Shown: positions 31,721-42,189, counted from the first letter of the stretch. The stretch: DNA of 64,000 bases from Paguma larvata (GCA_030068075.1 CM057832.1:79206502-79270501), one strand, 5' to 3'. A program made the numbers and translations. Notes: generated by a model from the letters alone, not told the origin.

Positions 31721-32149
31721 GGTGAACTAAAGCATGGAACCTACTCTAGCAGCAGTCAGGTCTGAAAGCCTAACTTCCAAAAATGCAACCCAAGATTAAT
31801 TCGTAGTTAGACCCTACTCCTCTTGATTCAAAGTCCACTCATTATCAACTAAAAGTACCAAGTACTATTTCTGAAATAAGAATTTCTGCCACTCTAAATC
31901 TCTCCTACGCTGTAATTTTGCACATCTTTTTAACCTGATCTCAGATTTTACATACATTCCTTTTCAAGTTTACCTTACTAGTTTCTAATTTTTTTCCAAC
32001 TTGGGAAGATTTTCTAAAAAACTAATGCCTTCCACCCATCTACTAACATTGTCTTATCCACCAATCTAAAAAGTATACATTTATATAGCCATGTTGTTGA
32101 TTTAAAAAGTGTTAATAGCATTTGGCTAAAGAAAGCAGGAAAGATTTTT
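31721..32149. other. Unassigned DNA
   Basis: AT-rich, pyrimidine-rich sequence, with no clear repeat or gene. Confidence 0.4.
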
Positions 32150-33500
32150 TATTTTTTCCAAATTGGCTTTGATGTAATAAAATCAACCTACTTTGGGTAT
32201 ATTTGTTGGGTCAACTCTGAATCCTTCGGACTTTTCTGTGGTCCAGCCTACACTGATTTATCTTGTCTGCACGACTGTCATAGGGTACTTTATCAAAAGC
32301 TTTGCAGAATCTTTCATTTGTTCCATACAGACATATCCCTAAAAAAGTCTAAATAACTTTAAAACCCCAGTCACCTGATTGGGGGATAATTGATTCTTAG
32401 TTTATTTACACTTGCTCCTGATGAATAAGTAGTTCTCTCAGTGCTTGCAAACTACTTGTTTAGGAATCCAAAATTTCAAGTTTGTGTTTACTGGAATGCC
32501 TCTTATAAAGTTGGAACATGTCCACTTCATCCTTTGGTACTTTTTCTTTTTGCAATGTTTTTCCAAGCCTGAGGTAGTGATCTTATAGTAGTTTCCTATT
32601 GCTGCTATAACAAATGACCATAGAGTTATTGGCTTAAAACCACACAGGTTTGTTATAGTCTCGAGTTCAGAAGTCTGAAATCAGTGTCCCTGGCTTAAAA
32701 TCAAGGTATTGAGAGGACTGCATTCCTCCTGAAGTGTCTGAAGGCAGAATTCATTCCTTAACCCTTCCAGCTTTCAGAGGCCACCCACATTCTATGGCTC
32801 ACAGCCAGGAGCCAGCCATCACATCACTTTGCGTCCATGATCACATCATTTCTTCCTTCTCTGGCTTTTCTGCCTCCCTCTTTTAAGAATCCTTGTGATT
32901 ACACTTGGCCCACCCTGATAACCAGATAATCTTCCCATCTCAAGATGTTTAATCACACTAGCAAAGTCCTTTCTGTCAAGTAAAGTAGCACATTTACAGA
33001 TTTTAGGCACTGCATGTGGACATCTTTGGAAGAGACCATGATTCTGCCCTCTATACAGCCCAAGATCATCACATAAGCAAGTTGCTTTAATTTCTTTAGA
33101 TGTAATTCATTTAGCTTAATTGCTGAAATGCATGTTAATGGGCTATCATCTTTATTCTCTCGACTGCAGTTATCTCCAATATTCTAGACTTTCCATGTTA
33201 AAAAACAAAAACACAAGAAAACAAAAACAACTTGCCTTAAGAGGGAGAGACCTGCACAAATGGGGTTCTGCTTTGTCTATCGTTTAACTTGACACCATCT
33301 TCATCAAACAATGATCTCTTCCTTTTTTGTTTTTCTTTTCTTTAAAAATAAGTTAAAAAAATGAAACTTTTTGGTTTTTAATATTTTCTCAAGTCTCAGT
33401 GTATTCATAGTGAGGCTTCAGGATTTCTCACTTGCATAGATTTGTGCCACATCCATGGTCTTCGATGCATACTTGATCATGTGCCCTGCCTTTGGGATCC
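32150..33500 (-). mobile_element. Possible L3/CR1-clade relic interrupted by an LTR
   Basis: GGTACTTTATCAAAAGCTTTGCAGAATC (32285 onward) and GATGTAATTCATTTAGCTTAATTGCTGAAATG (33099 onward) resemble the reversed 3' coding region of CR1-clade LINEs (phrases of the type ACCTTATCAAAAGCCTTGC). The MLT1 at 32585-33058 splits it. Tentative. Confidence 0.4.
32585..33058 (-). mobile_element. MLT1-type MaLR LTR
   Basis: It starts TAGTAGTTTCCTATTGCTGCTATAACAAATGACC and ends ACATCTTTGGAAGAGACCATGATTCTGCCC, with GGCTTAAAACCACACAGGTTTGTTATAG and AATCCTTGTGATTACACTTGGCCCACC between. The reversed order is that of a full-length MLT1 LTR, about 470 bases. Solo, without internal sequence. Confidence 0.87.
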
Positions 33501-34194
33501 TGGTTTTGTTCTTTCTAAATCTAGACATGGATTGTTCCTGGAACATGTTATATGTCTTTAATGTCTTCTAAGTGTCCTTCTCTTTAGGATAACCCAAGAT
33601 TACAGAGTGAGCATTTCTTTTTCTTCTTAAGTGATAGTCTCTTCTAGAATCTAACTGTGGACTCCTTTTTCCTTTCTCTGATGAAAAAAGAAAAAAAATC
33701 CAACGGATGTGTCTGAACATGCCCATTTGTGCCTTTTATCTGCCATGATGAATTCCAAGGTGACTCAGTCACTTCCTCCCATGTTTCTTGTACCTTCTGT
33801 TTCACCAACTGGCTTTTCTTTTCTGGTTAGAATTCAGGGGAAGTGCCAGTCACTGGGTCCTCTAATCAGTTGTTCCACTTTTAGCTACAAGAGCCTCCCC
33901 ACAGATGTTTGGAGAGTTAAAGTAATGATATCATTACATGACTATTACAGGGCTGAGCAGTCTTCTCCCCCTCAACCCTTCTCTGCATCATTCACTTCTG
34001 CCTGCTGGCTTCCATACATGGTTCTGGAGTCTCCCACATGGTGCTTTGTTAAACAGTGCTCTGGCTTGAGTAGGAGCGTTTGGGCTGAGAAAGGATAGAG
34101 CACCAATTAAACACAAGTTTAGGGATGGGCGATAAGTGGGGTCCAAACCCACTTGTATGCCCAGCAAGTAAATGAGTAAATGACAAACACACTG
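33501..34194. other. Unassigned DNA with a chance 129-codon frame
   Basis: The frame at 33709-34098 (+) is Ser/Pro/Phe-rich and has no domain. It overlaps a 144-codon minus frame (33988-34422) that runs into a repeat. Neither is believed. Confidence 0.4.
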
Positions 34195-34600
34195 GTTTAG
34201 TTTAAGGGAGTCATTCGTTTCAGGAAGGAAAACTTCACTCCAGCTACAGAAGTAGAGCAGATGACTGAGGCTATGGCAATCATTACATGTCACTTTGTAA
34301 CCACAGTGATTAGAGGTGAGCACATGACCAATCAGAGTAAATGTCAGGACTTTGGCTGGGGATTTGGTGATGGAGTTTCTCTTGCCTGTTGGTAGCTGCT
34401 TGTAGCCACCTTGGGACCACAAGAAGAGCTAATTTTAAATGAGGTTGACATCATGGAAAGGGAGACAAAAAATCAGTTTCTTGAGGGCACCATTGAGCCA
34501 CAAAACCAAGCCTCACCTGTGGCCAAGCCTCTTTAGGATTTTCAGTTCCTTTAATGCCGAGGCCCATATGAGTTGGATTTCTATTCAAGATGTGTCCTTC
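34195..34600 (+). mobile_element. LTR-like ancient repeat, family A (longest copy)
   Basis: GTAACCACAGTGATTAGAGGTGAGCACATGACCAATCAGAGTAAATGTCAGGACTTTGGCTGG, GAGTTTCTCTTGCCTG and GAGTTGGATTTCTATTC follow the order of an old LTR-like family also present reversed at 20280 and 38560. Family name not assigned. Confidence 0.5.
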
Positions 34601-35059
34601 TCTTCCATAACCTGAAGTTCTATCCACCAAGTTTCACCAGGAGACTGGGTTAAAATAGTAAGTTTACTTTGCCTATTTTTTGTTAATTACCAGCATTTCT
34701 GTGTATTAAACTTAGAACAAAAAGAAGCAGTTTGTTTTTTATACAATGGAAAATGTCAGTGGAAAAGGACAAAATATACAGATACCCAGGATTATGAAAG
34801 GGACCAGTGTAAGGAACTAGTCTTACTAGGGAGCATGATAGAATTTTGGCTGAGATGAAAAGGAAGTTTTTTGTATTTGTTTTTGTTTTTGTTTTTAAGG
34901 AGGTTTGAGAAGATCTGGAGGAATTCACAGGAGATAAGGCCTGAGAGTAAGAGAGATGGAGTGAGCTGTCACTGGTATGGAGGACAGGGTGGGACATCTG
35001 GGGGGTAACTAATCTGAGGGTTGTTGGGGTGTCACGTGGACAAAAGAGGATATATAATT
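34601..35059. other. Unassigned DNA
   Basis: The 104-codon minus frame 34683-34997 is Ser-rich with a Lys/Thr repeat encoded by GTTTTT units (34876-34896). No domain. Non-coding is likely. Confidence 0.4.
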
Positions 35060-35073
35060 GAAGAAAAAAGACT

Positions 35074-35236
35074 GGGGTGCCTAAATGGCTCAGTTTTTTG
35101 AGTGTCCAACTCTTGGTTTCAGCTCAGGTCATGATCTCAGGGTCGTGAGACCAAGCCCCATGTTGGGCTGACAGGGATTCTCTCTCTCCCTCTCCTCCCC
35201 CTCCCCAAATAAATAAACTTTAAAAATGAATAAACA
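35074..35236 (+). mobile_element. SINE, internally shortened
   Basis: GGGGTGCCTAAATGGCTCAG head and CTCTTGGTTTCAGCTCAGG, but the body jumps from CATGTTGGGCTGACAGGG to the CT tract, so about 40 bases of the usual body are missing. Target duplication GAAGAAAAAAGACT (35060-35073) and GAAGAAAAACTACT (35237-35250). Confidence 0.92.
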
Positions 35237-35250
35237 GAAGAAAAACTACT

Positions 35251-35799
35251 GACTAAGGGATGGGAGGTGAATCAGAGAGAGAAGGTGAGTTGGCAGAAAT
35301 GAAGGAGGGGGCAGTTAGAGGGGACTGCGTGTGGTCAATGAGTCAGCTCTGAGTTCTATCCACGTAGGGCATATTTGTCTTCTATTCTCTGCTTTGCCTC
35401 ATGCTACAGGAAGTACAAGAACTTTTCCTTCAAAATGCCGTATTTCCCCACCTTTTGTTCACGTGGTCTCAGTTTCAGTCTTAGGCACCAGCCTGTCATA
35501 TGTGGGCAGCGGGTGGCAGCCACTGGGTCACTGAGTTACATATCCATCATGTATGTGAAATTCTTTTCTTCCTCCCCCGACCCTCAAGCCACTTTTGTCA
35601 ACACCCCTCAATCCTACAAACATCCATAAGAATAAACCTGCAAAACATCTCTTTTCAGATACCTGTAATGGCCCCTCAGCAGAAGGATTCAGTTTTGATA
35701 ATAAGCTTTATCTCTTCCCAAGACTTTCCTCCCTTTCCAAACTAATTCTATTTCCTCTACAGGAGGAAAAGAAATTTGTAAAAATCTTAAATGGCCATA
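35251..35799. other. Repeat-poor DNA with overlapping chance frames
   Basis: Four plus-strand frames of 67-84 codons overlap in all phases between 35331 and 35810, a sign of few stop codons, not of coding. No domain recognised. Confidence 0.4.
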
Positions 35800-35895
35800 G
35801 AGATGGTTGAATCTACCTCCCTCCTTTTTGCAACCTGGGAAATTGAGACCCAGAAAAATATACAGTCAGCTAGCAACTTAGCTGACATCAGGACT
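35800..35895 (-). mobile_element. MIR3 fragment
   Basis: ATGGTTGAATCTACCTCCCTCC, CCTGGGAAATTGAGACCCAGAAAAATATACAGTCAGCTAGCAACTT follow reversed MIR3. Confidence 0.6.
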
Positions 35896-36054
35896 GTGGT
35901 GCCCTGAGCCCTGAGCCCATCACGAGGGCTATTCCTCTACATCACAAGGGCCTCTTCTCAGCCCACTTTTCCCACCAAACTAAATGTTGCTTAAGATCTA
36001 TCTTTTATACCAAAATCTATCCTGGTTTCAACTCAATTCCCGATTATGCATAGG

Positions 36055-36101
<47 letters not shown>
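36055..36101 (+). repeat. (GT)n microsatellite
   Basis: About 23 pure GT units immediately before the MITE. A likely polymorphic marker. Confidence 0.97.
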
Positions 36102-36102
<1 letters not shown>

Positions 36103-36109
36103 CTATTTA

Positions 36110-36350
36110 CAGTAAAACCTTGGTTTGCGAGCATAATTCATTCCAGACACGTGCTTGTAATCCAAAGCACTCATATATCAAAGTGAATTTCAAGAACCAT
36201 TGGCTCAGTTGTGATCATGGGACATTCAGCATCATTGACTACTTGCATTGCAAGACATCGGTAGTTTATAAAGTTAAAATTTATTAGAAATGTTTGCTCA
36301 TCTTGTGGAACACTCACAGAAAAAGTTACTTGCAACCCAAGATTTTGCTG
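36110..36350. mobile_element. Mariner/Tigger-type MITE with inverted ends
   Basis: The left end CAGTAAAACCTTGGTTTGCG and the complement of the right end, CAGCAAAATCTTGGGTTGCA, match at 16 of 20 positions, and both outer ends are flanked by TA (36108-36109 and 36351-36352), the duplication made by Tc1/mariner transposases. The 241-bp body holds no frame for a transposase, so it is a non-autonomous copy. The motif AATCCAAAGCACTCATATATCAAAG is typical of a group found repeatedly in carnivore genomes. Confidence 0.85.
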
Positions 36351-36364
36351 TATTTTGGTCTCTT

Positions 36365-36562
36365 TCTCCCATTAGAGTATAAGCCTCCCCAGGCACCGAC
36401 TGCTTCCCTGTCTCACTGCCTTTATGTAACCCAATCCAATTCCCTGCTCCACCCCAGGACTATAAGCCCCGAAGGGGCAGGGACCTTATCTTACTGTCTT
36501 GGGGACCTTAGTCCCTGAGTACACAGGAGGGCCTCTGTAAAAGTTTGCTTGATAAAAATGGC
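36365..36562 (+). mobile_element. L2 3' end
   Basis: CTATAAGCCCCGAAGGGGCAGGGACCTTATCTTACTGTCTTGGGG followed by AGTTTGCTTGATAAAAAT matches the L2 3' terminus. Confidence 0.75.
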
Positions 36563-36639
36563 TCTGTGAGCCTGTATAGCGGATGGCTATAAATATTATT
36601 GACTCCTGATTTCATATTCTTTATCATCAGGAACTTTAA

Positions 36640-36772
36640 GTGGTCAAAGAATTGGGCAATTTTCCCCCCAGAAACAGTATGACAGCTCCTCAGAAAATTA
36701 AGCATAGAATACCACATGACCAAGCAATTCCACTCCTAGGTATATACCTAAAGAATTGTATGGATATACCAC
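36640..36772 (+). mobile_element. L1 fragment, plus strand
   Basis: ACAGTATGACAGCTCCTCAG, then CAAGCAATTCCACTCCTAGG and TATATACCTAAAGAATTG is the ORF2-end region of an L1 in the sense orientation. It abuts a minus-strand L1 that carries the same region. Confidence 0.8.
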
Positions 36773-37715
36773 ACTTCATCAATTCATCAGTTGGTGAACA
36801 TTTGGGTTGCTTCTATTGTTCGAGGCTATTATGGGCAATACTACTTGAACATTCATACAAAAGGTTTTGTGTGAACAGATGTTTCAACTCTCTTGGGTAT
36901 ATGCCCAGGAGTGGAATTGCTGGGTCATATATGGTAATTCTATGTTTAACTGTTTGAGGAACTGCCAGACTGTTTTCCACAGCAGCTGTACCGTTTTGCA
37001 TTCCCACCAACAATGTAGAAGAGTTTCATTTCTCTACATTCTAACACTTGATATTTTCCTTTTTAAAAAATTGTAGCCATTGGGGCACCTGAGTGGCTCA
37101 GCTAGTTAAGCATCCATCTTCAGCTTAGGTCATGATCTCACAGGCCATGGGTTCAAGCCCCGTGACGAGATCTTGCTGACAGCTCAGGGCCTGGAGCATG
37201 CTTCAGATTCTGTGCCTCCCTCTCTCTCTGCCCTTCCCTCGCTTGTGTGCACGCGCACGCACCTGCGTGCACACACACACTTTCCTCTCTCTCAAAAATA
37301 AATAAACATAAAAAAATAAAAAATTGTAGCCATTGTCGGTAGGTGTGAAGCAGCATCTCATTGTGGGTCTGATTTGCATTTCTCTAATAGCTAATGATGT
37401 TGAGTATCTTTTCATGTGCTTATTGGCCATTTGTACATCTTCTCTGGAGAAATGTCTATTCAGATCTTTGCCCATTTTCCAAACTGGGTTCTCTTTTGCT
37501 GTTGAGTTATAAGAATTCCTTATATGTATTCTGGATACTAAGCCTTTATCAGACACATGACTTATGAATATCTTCTCTCATTCTATGGGTTTCTTTTCAC
37601 TTTCTTGATAGTGTCCTTTGATATACACAAGTTTTTAAAATTTGAGGAAGCCCAATATATTATTATTATTTTCTTTCACTGCTTGTGCTTTTAATCTATG
37701 AGATCTTTAAACACC
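36773..37715 (-). mobile_element. L1 fragment, minus strand, split by a SINE
   Basis: Reversed L1: GTTGGTGAACATTTGGGTTGC, TTGGGTATATGCCCAGGAGTGG, GCATTCCCACCAACAATGTAG, then after the SINE AGCATCTCATTGTGGGTCTG, TTTGCCCATTTTCCAAACTGGG and AAGCCTTTATCAGACACATGA. It ends near 37715. The old ORF2 frame can be followed in the minus-strand frame 37203-37556 ([28 protein letters not shown]), now fused to SINE sequence. Confidence 0.9.
37082..37318 (+). mobile_element. Feliform SINE with GC-rich alternating tract
   Basis: GGGGCACCTGAGTGGCTCAG head and CTTGCTGACAGCTCAGGGCC body. The usual CT tract is followed by a CpG-rich alternating purine-pyrimidine stretch (37244-37280). The target duplication AAAAATTGTAGCCATT is near-exact (37066-37081 and 37319-37334). 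Confidence 0.96.
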
Positions 37716-38559
37716 AGCCCTCACTACCAACTAAGTAGTGTCTTCCTTACTTTACTTTCCAGATAACAAATCTGGTGTTTACCAACTAGTGAATGATTGG
37801 CTTCTCCAAGGGCAAGTCAAGAGATTTGAGGGGCAGGAAAAATGGGGGGAGCAGGGATTACATGGAGAAGCATGACCACCAAGTGTATGCTTTCAGCAAT
37901 GGGTAGGGTAATGAAGGGGTCCAAAGAAAAAAAGGCCACACACCCCCTAAGAAAATTGTTGTAGCTGATCTGATGTCTGGCAGCTGGCTGCCACCCAATT
38001 ATGGAAATAGGCAAGGCTTGGGGATATTAGTTTACAGGTATTAGTTAAGTTGCTACATGAACATTTTGCTTGGAATTTAGTTAGGCCACTCTTTGGGGTG
38101 GTTTGTTGTTCAAGCGAGTTTGCGTGAAACACAGGCTGGCCCTCCGAAGCCTGAAACTGCCAGCCGGGGAGTGTGGCTTCCACAGGCAGGGCTCCACATT
38201 CCTGTAGGAAGGCATCACCGTCTTAGGTGGAGCAGTTGCTCGGTGACCCACTTGTGCTCCAGTTATATGCTGTTTCTACTTTTTATAGGTTCCTAATCTG
38301 CCAACAGTAGGTCCCTTAATTTGAGGCGATTTTCCGGCAGTGAAAGGTCTGTTAGGATAACAGCTGTGGCTGTGAATCAGAGCAGACACAACCCCTTAGC
38401 TTTGCATTTGACCTCATTACTCTAAACTCTAAGTGATCAAAATAAGCAACTATAAATTGAAGAGGAGAGAGGGGGGAACATGCTTAATGGACTAATTATT
38501 TTAAAGTTATAACCCAGTAATACCACCTCCAAGGTATTCTATACCCCAATTCCAGTCAA
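37716..38559. other. Repeat-free stretch
   Basis: About 840 bases with no repeat recognised, GC-richer near 38130-38230 (GAAACTGCCAGCCGGGGAGTG). No domain in the short frames. A candidate conserved non-coding block. Confidence 0.45.
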
Positions 38560-39130
38560 CTTTTGATTTGCTGGTGACAGAAATCCATCTTAAATGAGCT
38601 TAAGCAAAAGGGGGAATTCATAATAATGATTTTGGGGTATCTCACATAATGAAAGGGAGGTTGGATAATCAAATCGGGAATGGATAATGTGTGTTGTCGG
38701 GCCTTGCGGAGAGTAGGAACCTAAATTCAGTCTTACTTAAACTGTCTCCATCTCTGCTTTGGTCTGTGTTGACTTCATTCTCTCTCACCGCAAATGAACA
38801 TTCCTTCACAGCAGGAAACATAACCATTGAGAGCCCCCCTATTTCATTCTTCGGCTCTGACCAGGAAGAGTCTCTATCAGTCCAGGATCAGCTGCAGATG
38901 ACAGACACCCCTCCTGCAAATTTAAGCTGAAAGCAGATAGATACCCAGTGCACATGCTTTCCCAAGTCAGCCTCACCTCCTCCATCACCTCTAGAATTAG
39001 GTGCTTCCAGTCCCTGGAAGAGCTGGCCATGTAGACACCAGCTGAGTTTCCAGAAATAACTTCCAGAATAATACTGCGGAGTTTCCTGCCACTATTAGAA
39101 GGCCACCCACTTCCTCCCTGCCTTCTGCTC
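38560..39130 (-). mobile_element. LTR-like ancient repeat, family A, minus strand
   Basis: GCTGGTGACAGAAATCCATCTTAAATGAGCTTAAGCAAAAG starts it, and TTTGGTCTGTGTTGACTTCATTCTCTC and CAGGAAGAGTCTCTATCAG follow in the reversed order of the family seen at 34195. A 111-codon minus frame (38839-39174) and a 79-codon plus frame are by-products. Confidence 0.55.
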
Positions 39131-39762
39131 AAGTGAAACTGATGTCCCATGTTCTGCTTCTTGACACAACCCATGAAGCTAAGAACCAGCCACTGGGACC
39201 TCAGCTACAACTGTCACAAAAAACCAAACATCTGCATACCAAGCTTGCCCAGAAACAGCTTCACAATGTGAACTACCTTCCACATCTCCCAGGGGTGTCT
39301 GTTTGGTGTCACTCAAAACCTGAAAAACCCAGCTATGAAAGAGTCTGGGTAAGAACGTGGAGAAACTGGAGCCCTCAATTACTGTTGGTGAGAATGTAAA
39401 ATGGTGCAGCCACAATGGAAAAACCATATGAAGTTTCTTCAAAAAATTAAAAATAAAACTATCATATAATCCATCAATTCCACTTCTAGGTATATATCGA
39501 AAAAGAATTGCAAACAGGCTATCAAAGAGATACTTGTACACCCATGTTCACTGCAGCATTATTCACAATAGCCAAAAGGTGGAAGCAACTTAAATGTCCA
39601 CTGATGGATGAATGGATAAAAAAAATGTGGTATAGACACAGTGAAATATTAGCCTTTCAAAGAAGTAAATCCTGCCATGTGCTATAACGTGCATGACTTG
39701 AGGACATCATGCTAAGTGAAATAAGTTAGTCACAAAAAGACAAATACTGCATGATTCCACTT

Positions 39763-39946
39763 ATTTTTTTAAGAGAGAGAGAACACACACCCAGATAGGC
39801 AGGGGAAGAGAGAGACAGAGAATCTTAAGCAGGCTCCATGCTCAGCGTGGAGCCCTACAAGAGGCTTGATCTCACAACTGTGAGATCATGACCTGAACCG
39901 AAATCAAGAGTGAGACGCTGAACTAACTGAGCCACCTAGAAGCCCT
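39763..39946 (-). mobile_element. Older carnivore SINE inside L1 tail
   Basis: Body GAATCTTAAGCAGGCTCCATGCTCAGCGTGGAGCC and TTGATCTCACAACTGTGAGATC with AAATCAAGAGTGAGACGC is the older Can-SINE type. TGATTCCACTTATT (39752-39765) and TGATGCCACTTATA (39948-39961) are the target copies. Confidence 0.93.
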
Positions 39947-40016
39947 GTGATGCCACTTATATGATGTACTTAGAATAACCAAAATTGGAGAGATGGAAAG
40001 TAGCATGGTGTTGGCT

Positions 40017-40042
40017 GGGACTGGGGAAAGGGGAAGATGGGG
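40017..40042 (+). other. Canonical G-quadruplex motif in L1 3'UTR
   Basis: GGG, GGGG, GGGG and GGGG runs separated by ACT, AAA and AAGAT loops. Same strand as the L1. Confidence 0.75.
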
Positions 40043-40200
40043 ACTTGTTTTTTTGATGAGTATAGAGTTTTAGTCTTGGAGTTGAAACAGTTCCAGAGAT
40101 CTGTTGCAGAACAATGTGCTTAAGCTAACACCAATGTACTGTGCATTTAAAAGTGGTTAAGAAGGTAAATTTTATGGTATGTGTTTTTTACCACAACAAA

Positions 40201-40520
40201 AGGTCTGGATAATGTCGTCTTGAGCCTTCCTTGTAACATGCAGTCTTGCTACAAGGAGATTGGAATGGAGCGAGAGTCCATCTGCAATATTTGGACCAGA
40301 TCCTGACTTCCCCCCAACCCCTGCCGTTTCAAGTTTACAATTCTATGAAGAACTCCACATGAGGTAGAGTTGGTCCTATACCCACCCCTAATGAACGGTG
40401 GCTGGTGGGGAGCCACACAATTGGATAGGAGTGAGAAAAAAACACTTTAAAACTGAGAGACTCCTCTAGAACGATGGGACTGAAGAGGAGTTCGTGAAAG
40501 TCCCTGTGATGGCCATCGAA
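40201..40520. other. Unassigned DNA
   Basis: No repeat or gene recognised. Confidence 0.4.
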
Positions 40521-40985
40521 GCCCCGCCTGCTCTCTGTCCCCTACTTACTTATTGACCTCACCTCCCACTCCTCCCCCACCTGCTCTGCCTTAAATATGC
40601 CAAACCCACTCTTGCTCCAGCCTTTGCACAAGTTGTTCTCTCTGCCCAGAACAGCCTCCTCTGAGATATTCATAGAATTCACTTCCTTACCTCATTGGAG
40701 TCTTTGTTCAAATATCGCTTTCGCAGTGAGGACTGCCCTGACCACCTGTTTAAATTCACAGCCTATTTCCTTCCCCTGATACTCACAGTCCTCTTTATCC
40801 TGCTGTGCACTCTTCTTTCTTCAACGCATACATTACATTACATTCAATGCATTACAGTACATTCTAACATGCAATTTACTTACGTATGCTTAAATTGTCT
40901 TTCTCTCCTCTCCATGAGGGCAGGGAGTTTTTGTGCATTTTGTCTTTGATGCATTCCAGGTACTTAGAGCTGTGGTTGGTTCTAC
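40521..40985 (+). mobile_element. L2 3' region, long copy
   Basis: CTCTTGCTCCAGCCTTTGCACAAGTTGTTCTCTCTGCCCAGAACAG, CTTTGTTCAAATATCGC..., AGTGAGGACTGCCCTGACCACC, CCATGAGGGCAGGGAG and GATGCATTCCAGGTACTTAGAG follow about 450 bases of L2 in order. Confidence 0.88.
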
Positions 40986-40998
40986 CCCATAAACTGGA

Positions 40999-41038
40999 TG
41001 GATGGATGGATGGATAGACAGATGGATGGATGGATATA
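40999..41038 (+). repeat. (GGAT)n tetranucleotide repeat
   Basis: GGATGGATGGATGGATGGAT followed by variant AGACAGAT and more GGAT units. Confidence 0.95.
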
Positions 41039-41119
41039 TGAGTGGACTAGTTACCAAATGGAAGGGGAAGTAATATTGCTAGACAAGGGGAAATATTCTG
41101 TAAGAAAAAAAAAAGAGTT

Positions 41120-41500
41120 GTCTACTACATCCAACATTTATTGAGTACCTATCGCATACTATGAAAGGCATTGTAAAAACTTAGAAGTGTAAGAAATGGC
41201 TCAGGAATTCAGAGACATCCTAAATATGTCTCATAGAAAGGAAGAGAGGGAGAAATTATGAAAATATTTAATGGCTAAGTGAGAAGTGGTATTTTTAAGA
41301 GGAATCATGGTTCAAATAAGGGAGGGTTTCATTTGTTCTTGGGTAATCACAGAAGACTGTACGGGGAGGAGCCCAGGCCTGAGTTGGGCCCTGAAAGCAT
41401 GAATGATTCAGGTAGATGGTGGGAATAAAGGAGGATATTCCAGACAGGGACAGTTGCATGAATAAAGACAGACAGCCCAGGAACAAGCAGAGAAAAAGAC
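41120..41500 (-). mobile_element. L2, minus strand
   Basis: CCAACATTTATTGAGTACCTATCGCATACTATG... opens it. GCCTGAGTTGGGCCCTGAAAGC, GGATATTCCAGACAGGGACAG and TGCATGAATAAAGACAG follow the reversed L2 order. The 40521-40985 and 41120-41500 copies are opposed. Confidence 0.65.
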
Positions 41501-42164
41501 TACCCATTTTACAAGACCAAAAACAAAAACAGTTACAAAGAAGTAGCTGGTACACTGAACTCTACCCCTTACTGGCATCCCCACTATTGTAAGTGCTCGT
41601 GTTTGATATTTCACCACACTGAAGCCTGCAAGGCCATGTGGGTAAGGCCACCCTCAGCCCCTGGGACAGGAAATGAGGAGGAATCAGTACACACTCCACC
41701 TGAAGCAAAGGAAGTTCTCCAGGCCCTCTTTGACATAGATTCCATGTGCAGCCTAACATGAGAAGGTCAAAATCAATGTTTCCATTTTTAAAAATGACAA
41801 AAAAAGAGGAAACTGTGAAATTTCAGTCACATCATAGAGTCTAAATTCGAGGTTCATTAATTTGGGTGTGTAAATGGGTTGTAAGTGTCCATGTTAATAA
41901 TTAAATGTTTGTGCATACGGGCAGTTTCCTGAAGTACCCATTACTTTATTATTCTGGAGCACTTTCTTTCTTCATCTGAACCTTTCTCATGCTATCCAGG
42001 CCTAGAAAGGCCTTTCATGGCATAGCCAAAAAGGCCTATTAAGACCACCATAGTGCTTTCTTCCTAAATGAAAAAAGAAAGTTATTTTTTAAGATCTGCT
42101 TTGGAGAAGAATATCACCTTCCTAAAAGGCAAAAGAGGTTTCAGTCATTTTAAGATAGAATTTT
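41501..42164. other. Unassigned DNA
   Basis: No repeat or gene recognised. Minus-strand frames 41408-41759 have no domain. Confidence 0.4.
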
Positions 42165-42189
42165 TTTACTTCCCATCAAAAATAGCTTG

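Larger units (their letters stand above)
39335..40200 (+). mobile_element. L1 3' end, split by a SINE
   Basis: GTTGGTGAGAATGTAAAATGG, TCCACTTCTAGGTATATATCG, CATTATTCACAATAGCCAAAAGG, GCTAAGTGAAATAAGTTAGTC, then after the SINE a 3'UTR ending ATTTAAAAGTGG... and GTATGTGTTTTTTACCACAACAAAAG. A G-quadruplex motif lies at 40017-40042. Confidence 0.92.

Noticed and set aside
33988..34422. 144-codon minus-strand frame overlapping a 129-codon plus-strand frame.
   Set aside because: It enters an LTR-like repeat, and antisense overlap of two domain-free frames points to chance.
36055..36101. GT tract as a coding Cys/Val repeat.
   Set aside because: Simple microsatellite. The frame does not extend into a protein-like region.
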